From contig DGJU01000051.1 of NCBI GenBank assembly GCA_002387605.1, positions 559 through 7,992 on the forward strand: DNA of 7,434 nt, in the 5' to 3' direction. This document shows, in pieces, positions 1 through 6,463 of this stretch. The stretch's first letter is position 1, and every line of letters begins with the position of its first letter. This DNA comes from Alphaproteobacteria bacterium UBA4588. GTDB lineage: Bacteria > Pseudomonadota > Alphaproteobacteria > Puniceispirillales > Puniceispirillaceae. The position numbers were made by a program, and so were the translations under genes. Under the pieces are notes generated by a model. That model was not told where the DNA came from and did not search any database. It saw only the letters and a program-made list of their open reading frames with translations.

Positions 1-1016
1 TCGACCACAATACCAAACATCTCTGGATATTTAGTTTGCAGCCAACCCATGAGGCCTTGCTGGAAATAAACAATGTTTATTATCAGAATTAGACCAAGAG
101 CCACCCATTGGAGGTTCAACAGGTATGTCCATGTTGTCTCTTTAATGACATGGAAAATAATTGCGCCAATAACAGGTCCCCAAAGAGTTCCTTTACCGCC
201 AAGCAACACCATAGCAACCATGAAAATTCCAAATGTCGGGATAGGGTAGGCAACTTCTTTATCAATGAAGCCTGCCATATTACCGGCAATCGCGCCAATA
301 CAACCCATGAAGAATGCAGCAATGCCCCATCCAATCTGCTTATAAATTAAGGTTGGAATGCCCATGGCTTCAGCTTTATCTTCATCATCTCTGATTGCGT
401 TAATTGCCAAACCAAACTGGGTAGAATAAAGCCACCGCAGTAGGAAGTGAGCCAAAGCCGCAAGAATAAAACAGAGAATATAGAAGAAGGTTGACCTAAA
501 CTCAATTTCGCCTGGGAACAGAGGCATCGAAATACCAGATGCACCGCCCACATAATCCATAGTGATCGTTAGTTCTGCTGCCGCAATGGCAAGACCAAGT
601 GAACCAATCGCAAAATATGGGCCACGCAATCCGAACATGAACGTACTAAAAATAAGGGATAAGAGAAGCGCGCCGATACCGGCACAAATAATCCCAAGGT
701 AAAGCCCAGAGAAATATTCTGAATCTGTGAATTCAGGCTTAATTGACCCCATCGCAGATGTATATTCAGCCATTCCGCCATCATAGAACATCGTGACTTG
801 GACGATTGCAGAGATATACATCCCTGCGCCAAAAAAGGTGATGTTTCCAAGTGAGTTGTAACCCATCTGTCCACCAAGAATATCCCAGGTTGAGGCCATT
901 AAAACCATCATCCAAAGATAGGCTATTGAGAGTGTATAATCGGGGAATAAAATCGGACCGAAGACACCAAATAAAGCGAGGCCGCCATATGTAATAAGGG
1001 TGTTTTTCTTTATCAT
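1..1016 (-). CDS. livM: Branched-chain amino acid-type ABC transporter permease LivM (3' end outside window)
   Basis: This is one of the two inner-membrane permeases of a LivJHMGF-type importer for branched-chain amino acids or related small solutes. I translated it by hand from ATG at 1016. The frame is open for 338 codons to the window edge, so only the C-terminal end is missing. Family landmarks are visible. Residues 209-220 read RDDEDKAEAMGI, the conserved cytoplasmic loop that contacts the ATPase. Residues 273-285 read GGKGTLWGPVIGA, the usual LivM glycine motif. Hydrophobic segments run through the whole protein. An acidic hydrophilic stretch (about residues 78-104) separates two early helices. 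The start codon overlaps the livH stop codon (TAATG), so the two are translationally coupled. Family assignment is firm; the transported substrate cannot be read from the sequence. Confidence 0.95.
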   Translation of the reverse strand, partial: MIKKNTLITYGGLALFGVFGPILFPDYTLSIAYLWMMVLMASTWDILGGQMGYNSLGNITFFGAGMYISAIVQVTMFYDGGMAEYTSAMGSIKPEFTDSEYFSGLYLGIICAGIGALLLSLIFSTFMFGLRGPYFAIGSLGLAIAAAELTITMDYVGGASGISMPLFPGEIEFRSTFFYILCFILAALAHFLLRWLYSTQFGLAINAIRDDEDKAEAMGIPTLIYKQIGWGIAAFFMGCIGAIAGNMAGFIDKEVAYPIPTFGIFMVAMVLLGGKGTLWGPVIGAIIFHVIKETTWTYLLNLQWVALGLILIINIVYFQQGLMGWLQTKYPEMFGIVV

Positions 1017-1921
1017 TATCTTACAACCTGCCTGTTGCGTTTCATTGAAATCTGTCTCCAGATAAGAACCATTAGGAGTATGCTAACCGGTGCAGCAACT
1101 TCGTAAGCTGTGCCAATTATCATGCCAACATATTTTTCGAAAAGCCCGATGCCAAATGCTGCGGTTATAACCCCTGGCAGATTACCAAGCCCAGCTGCTG
1201 TTACAATCGCGAAAGACCGAACAGAGTAGGTGATGCCGTAGAATGGCTGAATAACCCAGATAATGGATACAAGGACGCCAGCGGCACCGCATAAGGCTGA
1301 ATTGAGTGCAAATGTGAACGCATAAACTTTATCTGTATCTATCCCTAGAACACGTGCGGCGCGCGGGTCTTGAGCTGTTGCGCGAATTGCCTGGCCGGCA
1401 CGTGATTTCTTCATGAAAATCACAACGGCTAAGGCGATGACTGCAGCAAGCCCAAGAGAAATAACCTTGGACGATGGTATTGTTACCATGTTGTCGAAGA
1501 AATCCCAGTTGGGAAGTTCCATATCAATCGTCTGAACTTCTGGTCCAAAAACCAAGTTCATTACCTGTTGCATCAAGAGCGAGAGGCCAAAAGTAGCAAG
1601 CAGAGACACGAACATATCTTGGTCGAGAATCCGTCTTATCATAAGGGCATAAATACCCCATCCATAAACGAACATAAAGACTATGACGATAATAAGAATG
1701 AGAGGAAGAGGGACGTTTGCGCTTGAGAGCGCAAGGGCTAAATACCCACCCATAATAACAAAATCGCCTTGTGCGAGGTTTTTAATATTCATCACCCCCC
1801 AAACGAGAGCGAGGCCATATGCGCTCAAAGCAAATACAGCGCCCACAAAAATACCCTCAAGAATAACTTGAACGTTAATGATTGGGGCCCACACAAAAAG
1901 CAATTGTAGATTGTCTAGCAT
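1016..1921 (-). CDS. livH: Branched-chain amino acid-type ABC transporter permease LivH
   Basis: This is the second inner-membrane permease of the importer and should pair with LivM. It is a complete gene of 301 codons, close to the usual LivH length. It is hydrophobic throughout. Recognisable LivH sequence includes the N-terminal GIFVGAVFALSAYGLALVWG region, the NLAQGDFVIMGGYLAL segment, the coupling loop QDPRAARVLGID and the late GLGNLPGVITAAFGIGLFE segment. An ATG lies two codons upstream at 1927, but GGAG (1928-1931) abuts it directly. The same GGAG sits 6 bases before the ATG at 1921, so I place the start at 1921. The gene follows livJ after a gap holding a hairpin with a T tract, and its stop overlaps the livM start by one base. 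Confidence 0.95.
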   Translation of the reverse strand: MLDNLQLLFVWAPIINVQVILEGIFVGAVFALSAYGLALVWGVMNIKNLAQGDFVIMGGYLALALSSANVPLPLILIIVIVFMFVYGWGIYALMIRRILDQDMFVSLLATFGLSLLMQQVMNLVFGPEVQTIDMELPNWDFFDNMVTIPSSKVISLGLAAVIALAVVIFMKKSRAGQAIRATAQDPRAARVLGIDTDKVYAFTFALNSALCGAAGVLVSIIWVIQPFYGITYSVRSFAIVTAAGLGNLPGVITAAFGIGLFEKYVGMIIGTAYEVAAPVSILLMVLIWRQISMKRNRQVVR

Positions 1922-1927
1922 GACCAT

Positions 1928-1931
1928 CTCC
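1928..1931 (-). promoter_or_regulatory. Ribosome binding site deciding the livH start
   Basis: GGAG on the minus strand is followed by six bases and then ATG at 1921. It touches the alternative ATG at 1927 with no spacer, which would be a poor arrangement, so this site favours the shorter LivH. Confidence 0.65.
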
Positions 1932-1942
1932 AGGGAAATCAG

Positions 1943-1989
1943 AAAAAAAAAGGGAAAGAATGAGGGAAAACCTTAACGGTCTTCCCTCA
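1943..1989 (-). terminator. Intrinsic terminator or attenuator between livJ and livH
   Basis: On the minus strand, 13 bases after the livJ stop, TGAGGGAA (1989-1982) pairs perfectly with TTCCCTCA (1968-1961). A G-U pair and three more pairs (ACC with GGT) extend the stem to 12 bp with a five-base loop (GTTAA). A T-rich stretch follows, ending in nine consecutive T (1951-1943). The outer pairing is exact on the minus strand, and the G-U pair exists only in that direction (on the plus strand it is A-C), so it fits minus-strand transcription. The main T run starts nine bases after the stem, later than in a strong terminator, which suggests partial readthrough into livH and livM. Confidence 0.7.
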
Positions 1990-2002
1990 CAATTAGACAG
2001 TA

Positions 2003-3232
2003 TTAGTAGGATACATTCCGTGGGAATGTCATATCCTTGAAAGACTCGACCAATGAGTAGCTGGCGTCTGAACCAATCTGACGCATGAACATTGGCTTCG
2101 CGATATTGTTACCATTCTCAGAGAACTTAATGTCGCCGTAGAATGTTTCCATTTCTACTGCAGCAATAGCATCTCTTACAGCATCTTTATCAAGGCTGTT
2201 AGCGGCTTCAAAAGCTTCTTTCCAGACATAAACTGCTGCAGAGGCCTGTGCTGACTGATATGGCACAGACGTGTAGGATGGATATGCTTTTTTGAAGTTA
2301 GTATTCCATTCGCCAGCAGACCCAAACATTGAGTCAGACTTTGACAGAGTTTCAACCCACTGTGTCGGACACAAGAAACCTGTTGCTGCTTTCGGGAACT
2401 TCTCATGTACTTTAGCAGCTTCACAATGTGTCATTGCAATCATCGGCACATTGACTTTCATTTCATCAATCTGACGTGCTGCTGTTGCTGCACCTTTTGA
2501 GTGACCAGAAATAATAAGAATGTCTGGCTTCAGTGCTTTCACTTTTGTGAGAGTTGTTGACATGTCTGACAAGTCAGCTGGAAGCTGGTCATCAATAATG
2601 ATTTTCATGCCATATTCATTTAACTTATCAACAACACCTGCGCGAACGTCCATTGAGAACGGGTCGCCTTCAAATGCCATTGCAACACGAACTTCAGAAG
2701 GGTCTCTGAAATTCTTCTTGCGTTCTTCTGCAGCCATGTCAACAGCAGTAGCTAAGTATTGCTCAGATGTTGAAAGCACAGCGAACAGATACTTATAGCC
2801 TTGAGTGAAGAGTGAGCGCGATGCGCCTTCAGCTTCAACCATAGGAACACCGAACTTTTCAGAAACAGGCGCAATCGCCTTAGTCATTCCTGAGCTGTAT
2901 GGTCCAAGCATATATTGAACACCATCCTGCTGGATAAGGCGCTCAGCAAGCTGTGCACCACGAGCAGGTGTTGATTCATCGTCATAATAAGTTACGGCAA
3001 GCTTGTAGCTTTTGCCATCGACCTTTACACCGCCAGCATCATTGATGGTTTTGACAGCAAAGTCATAACCGCGCTGGGTGTGTAAACCGTTTGTTGCATA
3101 TTTACCAGTCAGTGAGATAGATGAACCGAGGATGATTGTATCCCCGTCTACCTTTGCCACTGCGGGTGTGATGGCGGATGCCGTAGCAAGTGCGCATACA
3201 CCTGCGACTGTCATCAGAGCACGCATCTTCAT
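2003..3232 (-). CDS. livJ: Periplasmic type I substrate-binding protein of a branched-chain amino acid-type ABC importer
   Basis: This protein captures solute in the periplasm and delivers it to the LivH/LivM permease. From ATG at 3232 it has 409 residues, within the normal range. Residues 1-26 form a Sec signal peptide: MKMR basic start, hydrophobic core, and AVA before a predicted cleavage ahead of KVDG. The mature protein opens with the typical IILGSSISLTGKYATNG strand-and-loop. It continues with YYDDESTPARGAQLAERLI and the MLGPYSSGMTKAIAPV segment, all hallmarks of the Peripla_BP_6 (Leu/Ile/Val-binding) family. A GTG at 3244 also opens the frame, but its codons overlap the ribosome binding site GGAGG, so ATG 3232 is preferred. 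Ligand could be branched-chain or other amino acids, amides or related compounds; the symbol reflects family and operon position only. Confidence 0.9.
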   Translation of the reverse strand: MKMRALMTVAGVCALATASAITPAVAKVDGDTIILGSSISLTGKYATNGLHTQRGYDFAVKTINDAGGVKVDGKSYKLAVTYYDDESTPARGAQLAERLIQQDGVQYMLGPYSSGMTKAIAPVSEKFGVPMVEAEGASRSLFTQGYKYLFAVLSTSEQYLATAVDMAAEERKKNFRDPSEVRVAMAFEGDPFSMDVRAGVVDKLNEYGMKIIIDDQLPADLSDMSTTLTKVKALKPDILIISGHSKGAATAARQIDEMKVNVPMIAMTHCEAAKVHEKFPKAATGFLCPTQWVETLSKSDSMFGSAGEWNTNFKKAYPSYTSVPYQSAQASAAVYVWKEAFEAANSLDKDAVRDAIAAVEMETFYGDIKFSENGNNIAKPMFMRQIGSDASYSLVESFKDMTFPRNVSY

Positions 3233-3237
3233 GTTTT

Positions 3238-3242
3238 CCTCC
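3238..3242 (-). promoter_or_regulatory. Strong ribosome binding site deciding the livJ start
   Basis: GGAGG lies five bases before ATG 3232 on the minus strand, an ideal spacing. It makes the upstream in-frame GTG at 3244, which overlaps this motif, an unlikely start. Confidence 0.8.
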
Positions 3243-3311
3243 ACTAAAAAGATGTTTAGAAATTTAGTCTTATAGAACTCAGTGATAAATCAAAAGTAAA
3301 TATTACCTATT

Positions 3312-3340
3312 TGGAAACTAATTTTTTCCATTATGGAAAC
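3312..3340. promoter_or_regulatory. Candidate operator cluster upstream of livJ (TGGAAA half-sites)
   Basis: A perfect 15-bp palindrome, TTTCCATTATGGAAA, occupies 3325-3339. A third half-site, TGGAAAC at 3312-3318, repeats the TGGAAAC at 3334-3340 exactly 22 bp away, which is about two helical turns. The half-sites resemble those reported for some IclR-family regulators (TGGAAA with TTTCCA), but the order and spacing differ, so the regulator is not identified. The cluster lies about 80-110 bp upstream of the livJ start in a 151-bp AT-rich gap with no gene. I could not settle on a convincing -35/-10 pair in that gap. Confidence 0.45.
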
Positions 3341-3395
3341 ATTCTGTTTTTTATGAAGAAATTTGCGTTTTTGTCTTGCTAAATAGCAATAAGTA

Positions 3396-4298
3396 TTAAT
3401 CAAGAAGGACTAGAATAATAGATAATCCTAAAAGAGCTATGGAACTTGCTTCGATTCTTGTGATGCGTTCTTTGAATATAAGAGCAGAGACCCCGAGTGT
3501 AATGAGGAGCTCAACTTGCCCGACCGCTCTCACAGATGCCACATTATGGAGTGAGAAGGCGATGAACCAGCAGGCTGTGGTGATTGCGCCAAACAGGCCG
3601 ACGGGCCAGACACGTCGCCAATGGATAAATGACAGCGTCAATTCACGCCGTGCGATAAATAATAGGGCTATCCCCATAATAACTGTCTGAAGCAAGGTTG
3701 ATGTGGCTGCCGATAGTGACGCCCGCAAAATAACATCACCTGACGGCAAGGCATCAGTTGCTGCCCGAAAGCTCACCGTGGAAAGCCCGAGAAACGCGCC
3801 TGCGGCAAGCCCGAGAAGAGTTTGGTAGGAGGTAAAGGCAGTGATTAGCCCTTTCATGCCAGCTTCTGACTTATGAAAGGAGAGCATCAGAACTGCCACA
3901 ACACCGAGCCCGATTGCCAAACCAACCTGAAGGCTCACAACTTCGCCAATAATCAGGGCTTCAAAAATAGCTGCCTGCAAAACTTCAGTCTTGGAAAAGG
4001 CTGTCCCTGCTGCAAAATTCCGGTGATTGAATAATGTGATAAGGGCAACAGTAAAAATTACTTGGGTTAATCCGCCAATCGATACCCACAACCAGAAATC
4101 AGCTGTGAAGGTGGGGAGTGACTGGCCGGTATAGTAAACCCAGGCCGCAAGCCAAATAAGCGCAAAGGGCAGTGCGTAGGAGAAGCGGATATAACTCGCC
4201 CCAAAATCCCCAAGCACAGATTTCATTTGCTTCTGACCAGCAGAGCGTAATGTCTGGGTTGTCGCTGCAACAAGCGTAAGCACTATCCAAATTGACAT
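3396..4298 (-). CDS. EamA/DMT-superfamily membrane transporter
   Basis: This is a 300-residue polytopic inner-membrane protein, a normal length for a ten-helix EamA transporter, and likely an exporter or importer of a small metabolite. Hydrophobic segments run from residue 2 to the C-terminus, which ends in IALLGLSIILVLLD. The family's internal duplication is visible: KTEVLQAAIFEALIIGE in the first half corresponds to VGQVELLITLGVSALIFKE in the second, each ending a helix with the conserved acidic residue. AGGAG lies ten bases before ATG 4298. It follows the dioxygenase gene by only 21 bases on the same strand, so the two are probably co-transcribed and may share a substrate or product. DMT substrates cannot be predicted from sequence alone. 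No convincing terminator follows. Confidence 0.88.
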   Translation of the reverse strand: MSIWIVLTLVAATTQTLRSAGQKQMKSVLGDFGASYIRFSYALPFALIWLAAWVYYTGQSLPTFTADFWLWVSIGGLTQVIFTVALITLFNHRNFAAGTAFSKTEVLQAAIFEALIIGEVVSLQVGLAIGLGVVAVLMLSFHKSEAGMKGLITAFTSYQTLLGLAAGAFLGLSTVSFRAATDALPSGDVILRASLSAATSTLLQTVIMGIALLFIARRELTLSFIHWRRVWPVGLFGAITTACWFIAFSLHNVASVRAVGQVELLITLGVSALIFKERITRIEASSIALLGLSIILVLLD

Positions 4299-4319
4299 AA
4301 GATTTAGGCTCCTAATGCC

Positions 4320-5144
4320 CTAGCGCGGCACATCGCCGGCAAGTGTTATCCGGTGTAACAATCGCCGATAGCCATGATAATCATTAACAGGGTAATGCAA
4401 TACACACCGATTATCCCAGAGCGCAACATCGCCAGTCTTCCAGACAAGACGGCATTGGAATTCTTCTCGTATAATATGCTGATAAAGATAGGAGAGGAGG
4501 CCAGCGCTTTCATCGCTCGTCCATCCCTCAAAATGAGAGGCATGGCCTTCATTCACAAACAACGCCTTTCTGCCTGTTTCAGGGTGGGTGCGCACAACAG
4601 GGTGGATTCCCACAAGCTGGGCTTCATCAACATTAGCACCGTTTTCTGCAATGCGGTTAACCCGCGTTGCAGCTGCTTTTCCCTTGCCAGATATGCAAAC
4701 AACTTTCAGGCCGCGCAAGGCCTCCTTCATGCCTTCGGATAGTGTTTCATAGGCACGATATTGATTTGAAAATAATGTATCACCGCCAATCGGAGGCAGC
4801 TCGCGGGCATGCAGCATCGTCGCCATTGGTGGTTGTGGCTGATAGGTTGTATCAGAATGCCATAAGCCGCCAAAATTCACAGTTTCATCTTCGCGCTTTA
4901 GCACAGGTGTTATCATATCAAAACCATCAAGCCCGTTCAGCAGGGGATAGGGCTGGGGAGAGCCTATGCGTGTGGCAAAATCAAGCTGTTGCTGGGGGGT
5001 GAGGGTCTGGTCTCGGATAACAATAACGATATGCTCCAGCCAGAGTGCGCGGATTTCTGCCATCTCTGCGTTAGATAAAGGCTGAGAAATATCGATATCA
5101 TAGATAATAGCGCCCAGTGCGGGACTTATTTTTTCACTACGCAT
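4320..5144 (-). CDS. TauD/TfdA-family Fe(II)/2-oxoglutarate-dependent dioxygenase
   Basis: This is a cytoplasmic non-haem iron oxygenase that would couple 2-oxoglutarate decarboxylation to hydroxylation of an organic substrate, often releasing sulfite, an aldehyde or similar. At 274 residues it matches the family length. The iron ligands are clear: H96 and D98 in LWHSDTTY, and distal H250 in WDNRCVLHYPVNDY. T123 in GGDT and R265 in the RRLLHR segment match the 2-oxoglutarate-binding Thr and Arg of TauD. All key residues are intact, so the enzyme should be active. GGGAG stands seven bases before ATG 5144. It is the first gene of a probable pair with the DMT transporter and is divergent from the epimerase. 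Taurine, other sulfonates, aryloxyacids and other carboxylates are all possible; the substrate is not identifiable here, so no symbol is given. Confidence 0.92.
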   Translation of the reverse strand: MRSEKISPALGAIIYDIDISQPLSNAEMAEIRALWLEHIVIVIRDQTLTPQQQLDFATRIGSPQPYPLLNGLDGFDMITPVLKREDETVNFGGLWHSDTTYQPQPPMATMLHARELPPIGGDTLFSNQYRAYETLSEGMKEALRGLKVVCISGKGKAAATRVNRIAENGANVDEAQLVGIHPVVRTHPETGRKALFVNEGHASHFEGWTSDESAGLLSYLYQHIIREEFQCRLVWKTGDVALWDNRCVLHYPVNDYHGYRRLLHRITLAGDVPR

Positions 5145-5184
5145 TATGCGGCTCCCTAGCTTTTCTTACCTAACACAGTCTCCA

Positions 5185-5208
5185 CTTTTCGTCAGAAGAC
5201 CGAGAAAA
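5185..5208. repeat. Short inverted repeat in the leader of the dioxygenase gene
   Basis: CTTTTC (5185-5190) and GAAAAG (5203-5208) form a six-base inverted repeat, with a further GTC/GAC pairing inside the loop. It lies 41-64 bases upstream of the dioxygenase start in the 242-base divergent gap. It could be an operator or a weak leader hairpin; the stem is short enough to arise by chance. Confidence 0.25.
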
Positions 5209-5273
5209 GCAATCACCTATCGGCAAAATGGTTATCTGTATTTTTTACCTGAAGAGACAGAATGCCATATTTC

Positions 5274-5297
5274 TATAATACTATAGAGAATACTATA
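5274..5297. promoter_or_regulatory. AT-rich promoter/operator region with direct repeat AATACTATA
   Basis: AATACTATA occurs twice, at 5277-5285 and 5289-5297, with starts 12 bases apart. The first copy overlaps both a perfect -10-like TATAAT (5274-5279) and a small inverted repeat, CTATA-ATAC-TATAG. This is the most promoter-like stretch upstream of the epimerase. No good -35 box stands 16-18 bases before any of the -10 candidates; GAGACA (5254-5259) with TACTAT (5279-5284) has a 19-base spacer. The repeats might bind a regulator that controls the epimerase, the divergent dioxygenase, or both. Confidence 0.35.
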
Positions 5298-5386
5298 TCG
5301 TATGGGTGACTTATAGGGCGCAATTCTGTATCAAAGGGAAAGCGTGTATGATGTTTCATCGCAGACAACAAGGTGTATCATTTCTC

Positions 5387-6394
5387 ATGAAAGTTTTGGT
5401 TACAGGTGCGGCCGGATTTATTGGCATGCACACAGTCATCCGGTTATTGAATGATGGTCATGAAGTTATTGGGCTTGATAATCTCAATGATTATTATGAT
5501 GTAAATTTGAAGCGTGCGCGCCTGACCCATATTGGTGCGCCAAACCAGTTTAGCTTTTGTGAAGGCGATCTTGCTGATAATGATGCCGTAACCGAGCTCT
5601 TTCAGAGCCACCGCCCGCAGGTTGTGATTAATCTTGCCGCACAAGCTGGTGTCCGTTACAGCCTTGAAAATCCACATTCTTATATTCAGGCGAATGTTTT
5701 GGGTTTTACGAACATTCTGGAAGCCTGCCGTCATTACGATGTTGAAAATCTCATCTTTTCGAGCTCCTCGTCTGTTTACGGGCTGAATACCTCTATCCCT
5801 TTTTCTGAAGCGAGCAGCGCTAATCATCCGCTTGCTTTATATGGTGCAACAAAAAAGGCTAATGAGATGATGGCGCATTCCTATGCGCATTTATTTGGTC
5901 TTCCCTGCACAGGACTTCGGTTTTTCACTGTTTATGGCCCGTGGGGCCGGCCTGATATGGCACTCTTTTTATTCACTAAGGCTGTTCTTGCAGGCGAGCC
6001 GTTAGATGTTTTCAATCATGGGAAGATGGTTCGGGACTTCACCTATATTGATGATATTGTCGAAGGCGTTGTGCGGCTAGTCTCCAAGCCAGCAACAGCT
6101 GATGAGACTTTTGATACAAGCGCGCCAAATCCTGCGGCAAGTACAGCGCCCTATAGGCTTTTTAATGTCGGGAATGGTCAGCCGACACCCTTGATGGATT
6201 ATATTGCGGCAATTGAAGATGCTACAGGCAAGAAAGCAATAATGAATTATCTTCCTATGCAGGCAGGTGACGTCATGACAACATCAGCTGATACAACATT
6301 ACTTGGCGACTGGGTTGGGTTTCAGCCCGACACGCCTGTCGCAGAAGGGGTTGCCCGCTTTGTTGCGTGGTATCGTGATTACTATAACGGCTAA
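5387..6394 (+). CDS. NAD-dependent UDP-glucuronate 4-epimerase (CapI/LpsL type)
   Basis: This short-chain dehydrogenase-type epimerase should interconvert UDP-glucuronate and UDP-galacturonate in the cytoplasm, a precursor for capsule, LPS or glycoprotein glycans. From ATG 5387 it has 335 residues, the normal length. The NAD-binding GAAGFIG is at residues 7-13, the ribose-binding D31 lies in LDNLNDYYD, and the active site has serines at 125-129 with Y152 and K156 (YGATK). The NDYYD segment, the SSSSSVYG run and RFFTVYGPWGRPDMA are characteristic of UDP-glucuronate epimerases rather than GalE. The frame is open back to 5306. An in-frame ATG at 5348 has a better ribosome binding site (AAAGGG, nine bases away) and would add 13 residues, but the family normally begins at MKVLVTG. 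It is followed after 69 bases by the oligosaccharyltransferase-like gene. Confidence 0.9.
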   Translation: MKVLVTGAAGFIGMHTVIRLLNDGHEVIGLDNLNDYYDVNLKRARLTHIGAPNQFSFCEGDLADNDAVTELFQSHRPQVVINLAAQAGVRYSLENPHSYIQANVLGFTNILEACRHYDVENLIFSSSSSVYGLNTSIPFSEASSANHPLALYGATKKANEMMAHSYAHLFGLPCTGLRFFTVYGPWGRPDMALFLFTKAVLAGEPLDVFNHGKMVRDFTYIDDIVEGVVRLVSKPATADETFDTSAPNPAASTAPYRLFNVGNGQPTPLMDYIAAIEDATGKKAIMNYLPMQAGDVMTTSADTTLLGDWVGFQPDTPVAEGVARFVAWYRDYYNG

Positions 6395-6463
6395 CAAATA
6401 ATTCAGCTGTCTGACATGCAGGGGATGAGTAGGTAAGGCTATACGTGAAAAATTGGAGATATC

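Noticed and set aside
108..350. Open frames on both strands at 108-350, and minus-strand frames at 347-553 and 569-877.
   Set aside because: They are other-frame shadows of livM, whose own frame is continuous from 1016 to the window edge and carries family motifs.
3233..3311. Possible -10 (TATAAG) and -35-like (TTGATT, TTTACT) boxes for livJ.
   Set aside because: No pair had an acceptable 16-18 base spacing with good matches, so no promoter was called.
3376..3389. Hairpin TTGCT-AAAT-AGCAA just after the DMT transporter gene, considered as its terminator.
   Set aside because: The stem is only five A/T-rich pairs and no T run follows in the direction of transcription (GACAAAAAC follows instead).
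4374..5002. Plus-strand open frames of 111-122 codons opposite the dioxygenase.
   Set aside because: The minus-strand dioxygenase explains this stretch with intact catalytic residues; the plus-strand products look like compositional shadows.
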